Origin: Streptomyces cinnamoneus | GTDB taxonomy: Bacteria > Actinomycetota > Actinomycetes > Streptomycetales > Streptomycetaceae | NCBI RefSeq assembly: GCF_002939475.1 | Contig: NZ_PKFQ01000001.1 | Coordinates: forward strand, 6,399,511 to 6,463,510 | DNA: 64,000 nucleotides | Reading direction: 5' to 3' | Shown: positions 41,356-50,349 of the stretch, one piece after another | Layout: every line of letters begins with the position of its first letter | Numbering within the stretch: the stretch's first letter is position 1 | Notes under the pieces: generated by a model | The model's input: the letters and a program-made list of their open reading frames with translations, nothing else | What the model was told of the DNA's origin: nothing | Databases searched by the model: none | Position numbers and translations under genes: made by a program

Positions 41356-43173
41356 GTGACATGCGATCTCTCCGAATACCGGAACGTGGGCGAGGCGTTC
41401 ACCGGACGCGTCGCCGCGCACCCCGGTAGGACCGCGCTGACCATCCACCGGGCGTCCGGCGACGCGCCCCCGCAGCGGCTCACCTTCGCGCAGCTCGCCG
41501 CCCGCGCGCAGGCCCGCGCGCGACACCTCGGTGAACGACTGGCGCCGGGAGAGCGGGTGCTCCTCGCCCTGCCGACCGGTACGGAGTTCGTGGAGGTCTA
41601 CCTCGCCTGCCTGTTCGCCGGGCTGGTCGCCGTGCCGGTGCCCGCGCCCGGCGGCTCGACGACCGCCGCCGACCGCGTCACGGCGATCGCCCGCGACTGT
41701 GCCCCGGCCCTGGCCGTCACCGTCGGGGACGACCGGGAGGCGCTCGCCGTGAGCCTGCGGGAGCACGGCCTCGGACCCCTACCGGTCGAGGCGGCCCCGC
41801 CCGTCGAGGACGCCGGGCCCTTCGAGGGCGGCGCGGACGCGGGCCGCGGACGACGCGACGACGCCCGCGTCCCGGGCGTCGGCCGGGACACCCTCGCGGT
41901 CCTCCAGTACAGCTCGGGGTCCACCGGCGACCCCAAAGGCGTGATGCTCGAACACGGGCACATCCTCGCCAACACCGCCGCGTTCCAGGAGGCCACCGGC
42001 CTCGGCCCCGACGACTCGTTCGGCATATGGATGCCGCTGCACCACGACATGGGACTGTTCGGCCAGCTCACCGCGGCGCTGCTGCTCGGAGCCCCCATCG
42101 TGCTCATGCCCGCCGCGGACTTCCTCCGCCGGCCGATGGAATGGTTCCGGATGATCGACCGGTACCGGCTGACCGTCACCGCGGCCCCCGACTTCGCCTA
42201 CGAACTGTGCGCACGGCTCGCCACCGACGACAGCCTGGGCGAACTCGACCTGTCCTCGCTGCGCGTCGCCTTCGACGGATCCGAACCGATCCACGTACCC
42301 ACCATGACCGCGTTCACCGAGCGCTTCGCCCGCGCCGGACTGGCCCCCGGCGTCCTCTGCCCCGCCTACGGCATGGCGGAGGCCACGGTGTTCGCGTCGA
42401 CGCACCCCGTCGGGACGCCCCCCACGGTGCTCACCGTGGACCCCCACCACCTCGAGTCCGCCGGGCGCCCCGCACTGCGGCCCCTCTCCGACGGACCCGG
42501 CAGGCAGCTCACCGGCGTCGGCAGGCCCCGCACCCCGGAGATACGGATCGTCGACCCGGACACCCGCCACGAACTGCCCGCCGGCGCGATCGGGGAGGTC
42601 TGGTTGCGCGGCCCCAACGTCGGCCGCGGCTACTGGAACCAGCCCGGACCGAGCGCGCGGGTCTTCGCCGCCCGCCTCGCGGACGCCGCCCCCGGCGATG
42701 GCGGCTGGCTGCGCACCGGCGACCTGGGAGCCCTGCTCGACGGCGAACTCTTCGTCACCGGACGCCTCAAGGAACTGCTGATCGTCCGCGGGCGCAACCT
42801 CTTCCCGCAGGACATCGAGCAGCGTGCCCGCGCCGCCCACGAGGCCCTGACCGGATTCTTCGGCGCGGCCTTCGGGGTGCAGGCGCCCGACGAGCGCATC
42901 GTGCTCGTGCACGAGGTCAGCCCCAAGGTCCCGGCCGGGGACCTGCCCACCGTCGCCACGACCGTCGCCCGGGAACTCACGCTCGACCTCGGCGTGCCGG
43001 TGCGCAACGTCGTCCTGGTGCGCCGCGGCGCGGTGCGCCGGACGACCAGCGGCAAGATCAAACGCGCCGAGATGCGGCAGCGGTTCCTCACGGGCGGCAT
43101 CGCCGCCCTGCACGCCGAGGTCGAGCCCGCCGTGCGGCGGCTCGCCCCGAGCGGTGCCGGCGCGTCCGCGTGA
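41356..43173 (+). CDS. Fatty-acyl-AMP ligase (FAAL, lipopeptide initiation)
   Basis: A 605-residue ANL enzyme of the FAAL subgroup (DptE-like). Core loop YSSGSTGDPKGVM; later GIWMPLHHDMGLFG, the FAAL-typical PAYGMAEATVFA, and GRLKELLIVRGRNLFPQDIE with a C-terminal TSGKIKR lysine region. GGAGGA six bases upstream fixes the GTG at 41356 over one at 41338. It should activate a free fatty acid and load it on the ACP encoded next, for transfer to the starter C domain of the first NRPS. Confidence 0.92.
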   Translation: MTCDLSEYRNVGEAFTGRVAAHPGRTALTIHRASGDAPPQRLTFAQLAARAQARARHLGERLAPGERVLLALPTGTEFVEVYLACLFAGLVAVPVPAPGGSTTAADRVTAIARDCAPALAVTVGDDREALAVSLREHGLGPLPVEAAPPVEDAGPFEGGADAGRGRRDDARVPGVGRDTLAVLQYSSGSTGDPKGVMLEHGHILANTAAFQEATGLGPDDSFGIWMPLHHDMGLFGQLTAALLLGAPIVLMPAADFLRRPMEWFRMIDRYRLTVTAAPDFAYELCARLATDDSLGELDLSSLRVAFDGSEPIHVPTMTAFTERFARAGLAPGVLCPAYGMAEATVFASTHPVGTPPTVLTVDPHHLESAGRPALRPLSDGPGRQLTGVGRPRTPEIRIVDPDTRHELPAGAIGEVWLRGPNVGRGYWNQPGPSARVFAARLADAAPGDGGWLRTGDLGALLDGELFVTGRLKELLIVRGRNLFPQDIEQRARAAHEALTGFFGAAFGVQAPDERIVLVHEVSPKVPAGDLPTVATTVARELTLDLGVPVRNVVLVRRGAVRRTTSGKIKRAEMRQRFLTGGIAALHAEVEPAVRRLAPSGAGASA

Positions 43174-43241
43174 CGCCGCCGCCCCCGCGAGACCCACGTG
43201 ATCCGACCGCCCGGCGCTTCGGCGCCGAGAAGGGAACCGTC

Positions 43242-43514
43242 GTGACCCAGACCGACCTGACGCCCGCTGCGCGCGCACCCGAAAGCATCGGGGCCTGGCT
43301 GGTCGAGCGCGTCGCCCACTACGTCCAGCTGCCGGTCGAGGAGATCGACCCCGACGCCTCGCCCCTGGAGTACGGCCTCGACTCCCTGTACGCCGTCGTG
43401 CTCTGCGGCGACATCGAGGACACCTGGGGCCTGGCCGTCGAACCGGACCTGGTCTGGGAGGCCGACACGCTCGCCGTGCTCGGCGCGCGGCTCGCGGACC
43501 TGCGGAACCGGTGA
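43242..43514 (+). CDS. Acyl carrier protein for lipoinitiation
   Basis: A 90-residue free-standing ACP with the phosphopantetheine serine S48 in YGLDSLYAV. GTG start with AAGGGA upstream. Located between the FAAL and the NRPS with a starter C domain, as in daptomycin-type systems (DptE-DptF-DptA). Carries the activated fatty acyl chain. Confidence 0.92.
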   Translation: MTQTDLTPAARAPESIGAWLVERVAHYVQLPVEEIDPDASPLEYGLDSLYAVVLCGDIEDTWGLAVEPDLVWEADTLAVLGARLADLRNR

Positions 43515-43525
43515 GGCGGACGGAC

Positions 43526-46500
43526 ATGACGACGGCCCCGACGATGACCCTGGAGCTGATGTCCGGTCAGCTCGGCATCTGGTACGCCCAGCAGCTCGAC
43601 CCCGGCAACCCCGCGTACACCATCGGTGAGTACCTGGAGATCGACGGCGACCTGGACGTCGGCCTGCTCGTCGAGGCGGTGCGCCGCGGCCTCGACGAAG
43701 CGGAGGCGTACCGGCTGAGGTTCGTCCTGGACGGGCGGACACCCCGGCAGTACGTCCACGACGCCTGCGACCACCCCGTCGAGGTCGTCGACCTGAGCGC
43801 CGAGGCCGCCCCGGAGGCGGCCGCCGAGGCGTGGATGCGCGCCGACCTCGACCGGCCCATGGACCTCCTCGACGGCCCGCTGTCCGTACAGGCCGTCCTC
43901 GTCCTGGCACCGCGCAGGGTCCGGTGGTACCAGCGCGTTCACCACGCGATCCTCGACGGCCGCAGCATGGCGGCGTTCGCCGCGCGGGTGGCCGACGTCT
44001 ACACCGCCCTCTCGGCGGGCCGGGCCCCGCACGACGGCGCCCTCGGACCGCTGTCCGTCCTGCTGGACGCCGACCGCGCCTACGTCGCCTCACCCCAGTA
44101 CGACCTCGACCGGCGGCACTGGCTCGACGCCCTGGCCGACCTGCCGGACGCGACCGGCCCGCACCGCCGCACCCCCCGCCGTCACATGGCCGAGCGCGCG
44201 GCGATCCACACCCGGGACCTCGGTCCCGCCGAGGGCGCCGGACTGCGCGCGGCCGCGCGACGGCTGCGCACCGGTTTCGCCGGCCTGGTCATCTCCGCGG
44301 CGGCCGTCCACCACCACCGCGTCAGCGGGGAGCGCGACATCGTGCTCGGCGTCTCCGCCGGCGGCCGCACGACCCGGCGGGAGTTCGGGATCCCCGGCAT
44401 GACCTCCACCATCCTGCCGGTCCGCCTCCCGATCGGCCGCGACCTCACCGTCGCCGGGCTGATGCGGCAGACCGCCGAGTCCCTGCGCGACAGCCTGCGT
44501 CACCAGCGCTATCCGTACAGCGACATCCTCGGCGACCTGCGGCTGGTCGGCGGCGGCTCCCCGTGCGCCCTCATCGTCAACGTCATGTCGCTCGCCCGGC
44601 CCCCCATGTTCGGCGCCTGTACCGCCGTGCGCACCGGCCTGTCCAGCGGCCCCGCCGACGACCTCAAGATCGACGTCTACGACAAGGGAGGCGACGGCGG
44701 GATCCAGACCGCCGTCGAGTTCAACCGCGACCTGCACGACCCGGGCACGGGGGCCCGCGTCACCGACCGGTTCCTGCACACGCTCCGGGCCCTGGCCGCC
44801 TCCTCGCCCACCGACGCGGTCGGCGCCCTCGACCTCCTCGGCGAGGACGAGCGCCGACGTGTCCTCATCAACTGGAGCGGGGCCTCGGCCGCGACCCCGG
44901 CCGCCGAGACCGTGCCGGCCCTCTTCGAGGCCCAGGTGGCCCGCACCCCGGACGCGGCGGCCGTGGTCCACGACGGCGTGCGCACCTCCTACGCGCAACT
45001 GGACGAGCGGGCCAACCGCCTGGCACGGCTGCTGCGGGCCCGCGGCGCCGGGCCGGAGTCCGTGGTGGCGCTGTGCCTCCCGCGCGGGACGCCGATGGTC
45101 GCGGCGATCCTGGCGACGTGGAAGGCCGGCGCCGCGTACCTGCCCGTCGACCCGGGGATGCCCGCCGACCGGATCGCCTACCTGCTCGCCGACAGCCGCG
45201 CCACCGTGCTGGTCGGTCACGAGGAGGTGCTCGACGAACTGCCCGTCACCTCGGCGCTGACGGTCGCCCTCGACGACCCCGCCGAGATCGCGCAGCTCGC
45301 GGCGCAGCCCCCGACGGCGCCCGCGGTGCCGGCGCGGCCCGCGGCGGTCGCCTACGTGATCTACACGTCGGGATCGACCGGCCGGCCCAAGGGCGTCGCG
45401 GTCACCCACGGCGCGCTGGCGAACTACGTCGCCTCCGTGCCGCCGCGCCTGGGCCTCGGAGCACCCGGCAGCCGCTACGCGCTGCTCCAGCCACAGCACA
45501 CCGACCTCGGCAACACGGTGCTCTTCACCGCCCTCACCACGGGCGGAGAGCTGCACGTCCTGGACGCCGACGCCGCCGTGGACCCGGCCGCGGTCGCCGA
45601 CTACCTGTCGGCCCACCGGATCGACCACCTCAAGGCCGTGCCGTCCCACCTGGCCGCGCTCGCCGCCGTCGCCGGCCGGCCGGCCGTGCTCCCCGCCCGC
45701 TCACTGGTCCTGGGCGGGGAGGCCGCACCGCTGGCGTGGGTGCGGGAGATGGTGACGGCGGCCGGCGACCGGCCGGTGTTCAACCACTACGGGCCGACGG
45801 AACTGACCATCGGCGTGATCACCGGCCGCCTGGACCAGGCGGCGCTGGCCGACGGCGACGTGCCGATCGGGACACCGGCCGCCGGCACGAGGGCCTACGT
45901 CCTCGACGACGCGCTGCGACCGGTGCCCGGCGACGTCCCCGGCGAGCTCTACGTGACCGGCGCCCAGCTGGCCCGCGGGTACGTCGGCCGCCCCGGACTG
46001 ACGGCGGAACGATTCGTCGCGTGCCCGTTCGAGCCCGGTGAGCGGATGTACCGCACCGGCGACCGGGTGCGCTGGACCCCGGACGGACAGCTGGTGTTCA
46101 CCGGCCGCACCGACGACCAGGTCAAGATCCGCGGACACCGCGTCGAACCGGGCGAGACACAGGCGGTCCTCACGGCGCACGCCAGGGTCGACCGGGCGGC
46201 GGTGGTGGTCCGCGAGGACGACACCGGCGACAAACAACTGATCGCCTACCTGGTCCCCGCCGACCACGGCCCCGACACCGACACCGGCGAGGCCGCGCGG
46301 GAGGCCGGGGCCAGGCTGGTCGCCGCCGTGCGCGACCACGCCGCCGAACGACTGCCCGCCCCCATGCTGCCCACCGCCTACGTCGTCCTGGACGCACTGC
46401 CCCTGACCCCGAACGGGAAACTGGACCGCAGGGCCCTGCCCGAACCCGTCCTCGGGACGGACACGGGATCCGGGCGCGGGCCGAGAAGCATCCGCGAGGA

Positions 46501-49500
46501 GATCCTCTGCGAGACCTTCGCGCAGGTCCTCGGCATGCCCACGGTGGGCGTGGACGACGACTTCTTCACCCTGGGCGGCCATTCCCTCTCGGCCGTCACC
46601 CTGGTCGAGCACCTGCGCGCCAAGGGCGTCGCGGTCTCCGTACCCGCCCTGTTCTCCACCCCCACCCCGGCCGGGCTGGCGGCACTGGCCGGCCCGCGCC
46701 CGGTGCCGGTCCCCGAGAACCTCATCCCCGACGGCGCCACCGAACTCACCCCCGCCATGCTGCCCCTGGCGGACCTCGACGAAGCCGAACTCGCACGGAT
46801 CACTGACGCCGTGCCCGGCGGCGCGGCCAACATCGCGGACGTGTACCCGCTCACACCGCTCCAGGAAGGGATCTTCTTCCACCACCTGGCCCGCGCCCAG
46901 GACGAGACGGACGTCTACATGATGTCCGCGGTCCTCGAATTCGACACGCGGGCACGGCTCGACGGCTTCCTCGACGCCCTCCGCCACGTCGTGGACCGCC
47001 ACGACGTCTACCGCACCGCCCTCGTGTGGGAAGGACTGCGCGAACCCGTACAGGTCGTCCTGCGCCACGCCGGCCTGCCGGTCGTCGAGAGCGGGATCGA
47101 CCCCCGCGAGCCCGACGCGAACGAACGGCTGCGCGCCGCCGGCGGGTCGTGGATGGACCTGCGGCGCGCACCGCTCCTGCACGTCCACACCGCCGCCGGA
47201 CACGACGGCGGACGAAGCCTGGCCCTGCTGCGCATGCACCACCTCATACGCGACCACACGACGCTGGAAGTGCTCTTCGAAGAGGTGCGCGCCGTCCTGG
47301 CCGGGCAGCGCGACCGGCTGCCCGCCCCCGTCCCGTTCCGGGACTTCGTCGCACAGACCCGGCTCGGCATGACGAGCGAGGAGCACGCCCGGTACTTCGC
47401 TGGCCTCCTCGGCGACGTCACCGAGACCACCGCACCCTTCGGCCTGCTGCGCGTACGCGGCGACGGCACCGACCTGTCGCGCGCGCACGCACCGGTCGAC
47501 GACCACCTGGCCGCACGGGTACGGGACCTCGCCCGCACGCTCGGCGTCAGCCCGGCCACCGTCTTCCACCTCGCCTGGGCACGGGTGCTGGCGGCGCTGT
47601 CGGGGCGGGACGACGTGGTGTTCGGCACGGTGCTGCTCGGCCGCATGAACGCGGGCGCCGGCCGGGTGGCGGGCCTGCTGCTCAACACCCTGCCCGTGCG
47701 CGTGCGCCTCAAGGACGGCACCGTCACCGACACGCTGGCCGGCGTGCGACGGCAACTGGTGGGCCTGCTCGAACACGAACACGCGCCGCTCGCCGTGGCC
47801 CAGCAGGCGGCCCGGATACCCGGCGGCGGACCACTGTTCACCTCGATCTTCAACTACCGGCACAGCCAGACCGTCCACGAAACCGACATCGGCCTCGCCG
47901 GCGTCGGCGTGGCCGAGGTCACCGAACACACCAACTACCCCCTGAACGTGGCCGTCGGCGACACCGGGACCGGATTCTTCATCACCGTGGACGCGGCAGC
48001 GCCGGCGGACCCCGCCCTCGTCCACTCGATGCTGCACACCGGCCTCGCCAACCTCGTCACCGCCCTGACCGACACCCCGGACCTCCCGTTCGCGGCGGTC
48101 GGCCTGCTCGACGAGGCGACGCGCCGCCGGGCACTGGACGAGGGCCGCGGCACAGCCGGGCCGCTGCCCGCAACGACGGTCCCCGACCTGATCGCGGCCC
48201 GGGCGGCACAGACGTCGGACGCGATCGCGGTGGTGTGCGGTGAGGCCGATCGCGCGGTGGACCGCGAGCTGTCGTACGCGGAGCTGGACACGCGCGCGAA
48301 CCGGCTGGCGCACTGCCTGCGCGACACGGGCGTGGGGACGGAATCCGTGGTCGCGCTCTGCCTGCCCAGGGGCCCGGAGGCCGTCGTCGCGATGCTGGCC
48401 GCGTGGAAGGCCGGAGCCGCCCACCTGCCGATCGACCCCGAGTACCCGCCCGCCCGGATCGCGTCCATGCTGGCCGACAGCCGGGCCACGGTGCTGGTGA
48501 GCACGACGGAGACCCTCGACGCACTGACCGCTCCGCCCGCCGCTGTGAAGACGCCGGTCCTGGTACTCGACGATCCCCTGACGCGGAGCCGCCTGGCGGC
48601 CGCCGCCCCGAGCGGGCCGACGGATGTCCCACCCGCATCCCCGGACCAGGTGGCGTACGTCATGTACACCTCGGGCTCGTCGGGCACGCCCAAGGGCGTG
48701 ATGGTCACGCACGGGGGCCTGGCGAACTACGTGGCCTGGGCGGCGAAGGCGTACGGGGCCGCGCCGGAGGCCCCGTCTGCGAGCCCGTCGGGAAGCCCGT
48801 CGGGAAGCCCGTCGGGAACGCGCTCGGCAACGCCCTCCGGGTCTTCGCCGGCCGTCGACGCGCCGCTGCATTCCTCATTGGCCTTCGACCTGACGGTGAC
48901 CAGTCTTCTGGTGCCGCTGGTGTCGGGGGGCAGCGTCGTGGTCAGCCCCGACGGCGGTGCCCGGGGACTGGCGCGGCTGGTGCGGGGCAGTGACGGCTTC
49001 GACGTGGTGAAGGTGGTGCCGGGCCATCTGCCCCTGCTGGCCGAGCTCCTGTCGGACGGGGAGCAGGCCCGGTCCGCGCGGCGCCTGGTGGTGGGCGGCG
49101 AGGCGCTGACGGGGCCCGACGTCCGGGCCTGGCTGGACCGGGCACCGGGCTCGGTGGTGGTCAACGAGTACGGGCCCACCGAGACGGTCGTCGGATGCTG
49201 CACCTTCGAGGTGCGGCCGGGCCGGACCGTGGCGGATCGGGTGCCGATCGGCCGGCCGGTCACGAACGTACGGCTCTACGCACTCGACGACATGCTGGAA
49301 CCGGTGGTGCCGGGAGTGGCCGGCGAGCTCTACATCGCGGGCACACAGCTGGCCCGGGGATACACGGGCCGACCGGGTCTGACAGGCGAACGCTTCGTCG
49401 CGTGCCCGTTCGAGCCGGGACGGCGGATGTACCGAAGCGGGGACCTCGTGCGCTGGAACGCGGACGGCCAGCTGGAGTTCGTCGGCCGGGCCGACGACCA

Positions 49501-50173
49501 GCTGAAAATCCGCGGGTTCCGGGTCGAGCCGGGCGACGTACGGGCGGCGCTCCTCGGGCACCCGGCCGTCGCGGAGGCGGCGGTGGTCGTCCGGGAAGAC
49601 ACGCCGGGGGACAAACGCCTGGTCGCCTACGTCGTCCCCGAGCCGATCGAAGACGGGGAGGGTCAGGACGGCTGGGATGGCCGGGATGGCTGGGACGGTC
49701 AGAGCGTGGCGGGCGGGTTCCCCGCCGACGCGGTACGCGCGCACGTCGCCGAGCGCCTGCCGGAGCACATGGTGCCCGCCGCGGTGGTCACACTCACGGC
49801 GTTGCCGCTGACACCCAACGGGAAACTCGACCCCGCGGCCCTCCCCGCGCCGGAGCACGGCGGCGCCGCGGAGGGCGGCCGGGCACCGGCCGGCAGGCGC
49901 GAGGAGGTCCTGTGCGACGTGTTCGCCCAGGTCCTGGGCCTGCCCGCGGTCGGCGTCGACGACGACTTCTTCGACCTGGGCGGCCACTCGCTGCTCGCGA
50001 CCCGACTGGTCAGCCGGGTGCGCGCCACCCTGGGCGAGGAACTGCCGATCGAAGAGGTCTTCGCGACGCCGACGCCCGCCGCACTCGGGGCCTGGCTCGC
50101 GGGACACGACAGCCCGGCGGAGACGGAGACCGCTGCGAGACCGGTATTGCGACCGATGACACGCAAGAGCTAG
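43526..50173 (+). CDS. NRPS 1: starterC-A(Asp)-T-C-A(Asn)-T
   Basis: 2,215 residues, two modules. The starter C domain (about 1-440) has HHAILDG at 139-145 and should acylate residue 1. A1 (about 465-965, Y613-T-S-G-S-T-G) reads D-L-T-K-V-G-H-I-G, the classical Asp code. T1 has Ser1020. C2 (about 1105-1530) opens YPLTPLQEGIFFHHL and has HHLIRDH at 1238, the type seen in dual E/C domains. A2 reads D-L-T-K-V-G-E-V-G, one position from the Asn code, and has a 12-bp tandem-repeat insert coding SPSG units. T2 has Ser2155. No thioesterase, so the chain passes to NRPS 2. ATG at 43526 lies 11 bp after the ACP stop. Confidence 0.93.
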   Translation: MTTAPTMTLELMSGQLGIWYAQQLDPGNPAYTIGEYLEIDGDLDVGLLVEAVRRGLDEAEAYRLRFVLDGRTPRQYVHDACDHPVEVVDLSAEAAPEAAAEAWMRADLDRPMDLLDGPLSVQAVLVLAPRRVRWYQRVHHAILDGRSMAAFAARVADVYTALSAGRAPHDGALGPLSVLLDADRAYVASPQYDLDRRHWLDALADLPDATGPHRRTPRRHMAERAAIHTRDLGPAEGAGLRAAARRLRTGFAGLVISAAAVHHHRVSGERDIVLGVSAGGRTTRREFGIPGMTSTILPVRLPIGRDLTVAGLMRQTAESLRDSLRHQRYPYSDILGDLRLVGGGSPCALIVNVMSLARPPMFGACTAVRTGLSSGPADDLKIDVYDKGGDGGIQTAVEFNRDLHDPGTGARVTDRFLHTLRALAASSPTDAVGALDLLGEDERRRVLINWSGASAATPAAETVPALFEAQVARTPDAAAVVHDGVRTSYAQLDERANRLARLLRARGAGPESVVALCLPRGTPMVAAILATWKAGAAYLPVDPGMPADRIAYLLADSRATVLVGHEEVLDELPVTSALTVALDDPAEIAQLAAQPPTAPAVPARPAAVAYVIYTSGSTGRPKGVAVTHGALANYVASVPPRLGLGAPGSRYALLQPQHTDLGNTVLFTALTTGGELHVLDADAAVDPAAVADYLSAHRIDHLKAVPSHLAALAAVAGRPAVLPARSLVLGGEAAPLAWVREMVTAAGDRPVFNHYGPTELTIGVITGRLDQAALADGDVPIGTPAAGTRAYVLDDALRPVPGDVPGELYVTGAQLARGYVGRPGLTAERFVACPFEPGERMYRTGDRVRWTPDGQLVFTGRTDDQVKIRGHRVEPGETQAVLTAHARVDRAAVVVREDDTGDKQLIAYLVPADHGPDTDTGEAAREAGARLVAAVRDHAAERLPAPMLPTAYVVLDALPLTPNGKLDRRALPEPVLGTDTGSGRGPRSIREEILCETFAQVLGMPTVGVDDDFFTLGGHSLSAVTLVEHLRAKGVAVSVPALFSTPTPAGLAALAGPRPVPVPENLIPDGATELTPAMLPLADLDEAELARITDAVPGGAANIADVYPLTPLQEGIFFHHLARAQDETDVYMMSAVLEFDTRARLDGFLDALRHVVDRHDVYRTALVWEGLREPVQVVLRHAGLPVVESGIDPREPDANERLRAAGGSWMDLRRAPLLHVHTAAGHDGGRSLALLRMHHLIRDHTTLEVLFEEVRAVLAGQRDRLPAPVPFRDFVAQTRLGMTSEEHARYFAGLLGDVTETTAPFGLLRVRGDGTDLSRAHAPVDDHLAARVRDLARTLGVSPATVFHLAWARVLAALSGRDDVVFGTVLLGRMNAGAGRVAGLLLNTLPVRVRLKDGTVTDTLAGVRRQLVGLLEHEHAPLAVAQQAARIPGGGPLFTSIFNYRHSQTVHETDIGLAGVGVAEVTEHTNYPLNVAVGDTGTGFFITVDAAAPADPALVHSMLHTGLANLVTALTDTPDLPFAAVGLLDEATRRRALDEGRGTAGPLPATTVPDLIAARAAQTSDAIAVVCGEADRAVDRELSYAELDTRANRLAHCLRDTGVGTESVVALCLPRGPEAVVAMLAAWKAGAAHLPIDPEYPPARIASMLADSRATVLVSTTETLDALTAPPAAVKTPVLVLDDPLTRSRLAAAAPSGPTDVPPASPDQVAYVMYTSGSSGTPKGVMVTHGGLANYVAWAAKAYGAAPEAPSASPSGSPSGSPSGTRSATPSGSSPAVDAPLHSSLAFDLTVTSLLVPLVSGGSVVVSPDGGARGLARLVRGSDGFDVVKVVPGHLPLLAELLSDGEQARSARRLVVGGEALTGPDVRAWLDRAPGSVVVNEYGPTETVVGCCTFEVRPGRTVADRVPIGRPVTNVRLYALDDMLEPVVPGVAGELYIAGTQLARGYTGRPGLTGERFVACPFEPGRRMYRSGDLVRWNADGQLEFVGRADDQLKIRGFRVEPGDVRAALLGHPAVAEAAVVVREDTPGDKRLVAYVVPEPIEDGEGQDGWDGRDGWDGQSVAGGFPADAVRAHVAERLPEHMVPAAVVTLTALPLTPNGKLDPAALPAPEHGGAAEGGRAPAGRREEVLCDVFAQVLGLPAVGVDDDFFDLGGHSLLATRLVSRVRATLGEELPIEEVFATPTPAALGAWLAGHDSPAETETAARPVLRPMTRKS
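48782..48817 (+). repeat. 12-bp coding tandem repeat in A2 of NRPS 1
   Basis: AGCCCGTCGGGA is repeated three times exactly, encoding SPSG-SPSG-SPSG, followed by a degenerate continuation. It lies in the loop between the P-loop motif and the substrate pocket segment SLAFDLTVTS. Confidence 0.9.
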
Positions 50174-50220
50174 CCCCCGCACGAGAGCTGGAGGCGTGGG
50201 CGCGCAGGTACGAGTCCGGC

Positions 50221-50328
50221 GCGCACGCGCGAGATGAAGCACCCACGCGAGATGAAACACCCGCATGAGACGGCGTACCCGCACGAGACGTCGTCCCCGC
50301 ACGAGATGTCGTACACGCACGAGATGAC
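50221..50328. repeat. Six 18-bp tandem repeats between the two NRPS genes
   Basis: Six diverged units around a CCCGCACGAGAC/T core fill 108 of the 176 bases between the NRPS 1 stop and the NRPS 2 ATG. In the NRPS 2 frame they read as six-residue units of the ARDxxP type, interrupted by a single TGA at 50266-50268, where neighbouring units have CGA. Confidence 0.8.
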
Positions 50329-50349
50329 GCGGAAGAACGGGGAGTTCTG

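Noticed and set aside
50221..50328. Tandem 18-bp repeats read as a CRISPR array
   Set aside because: Units are contiguous without unique spacers and there are no cas genes.
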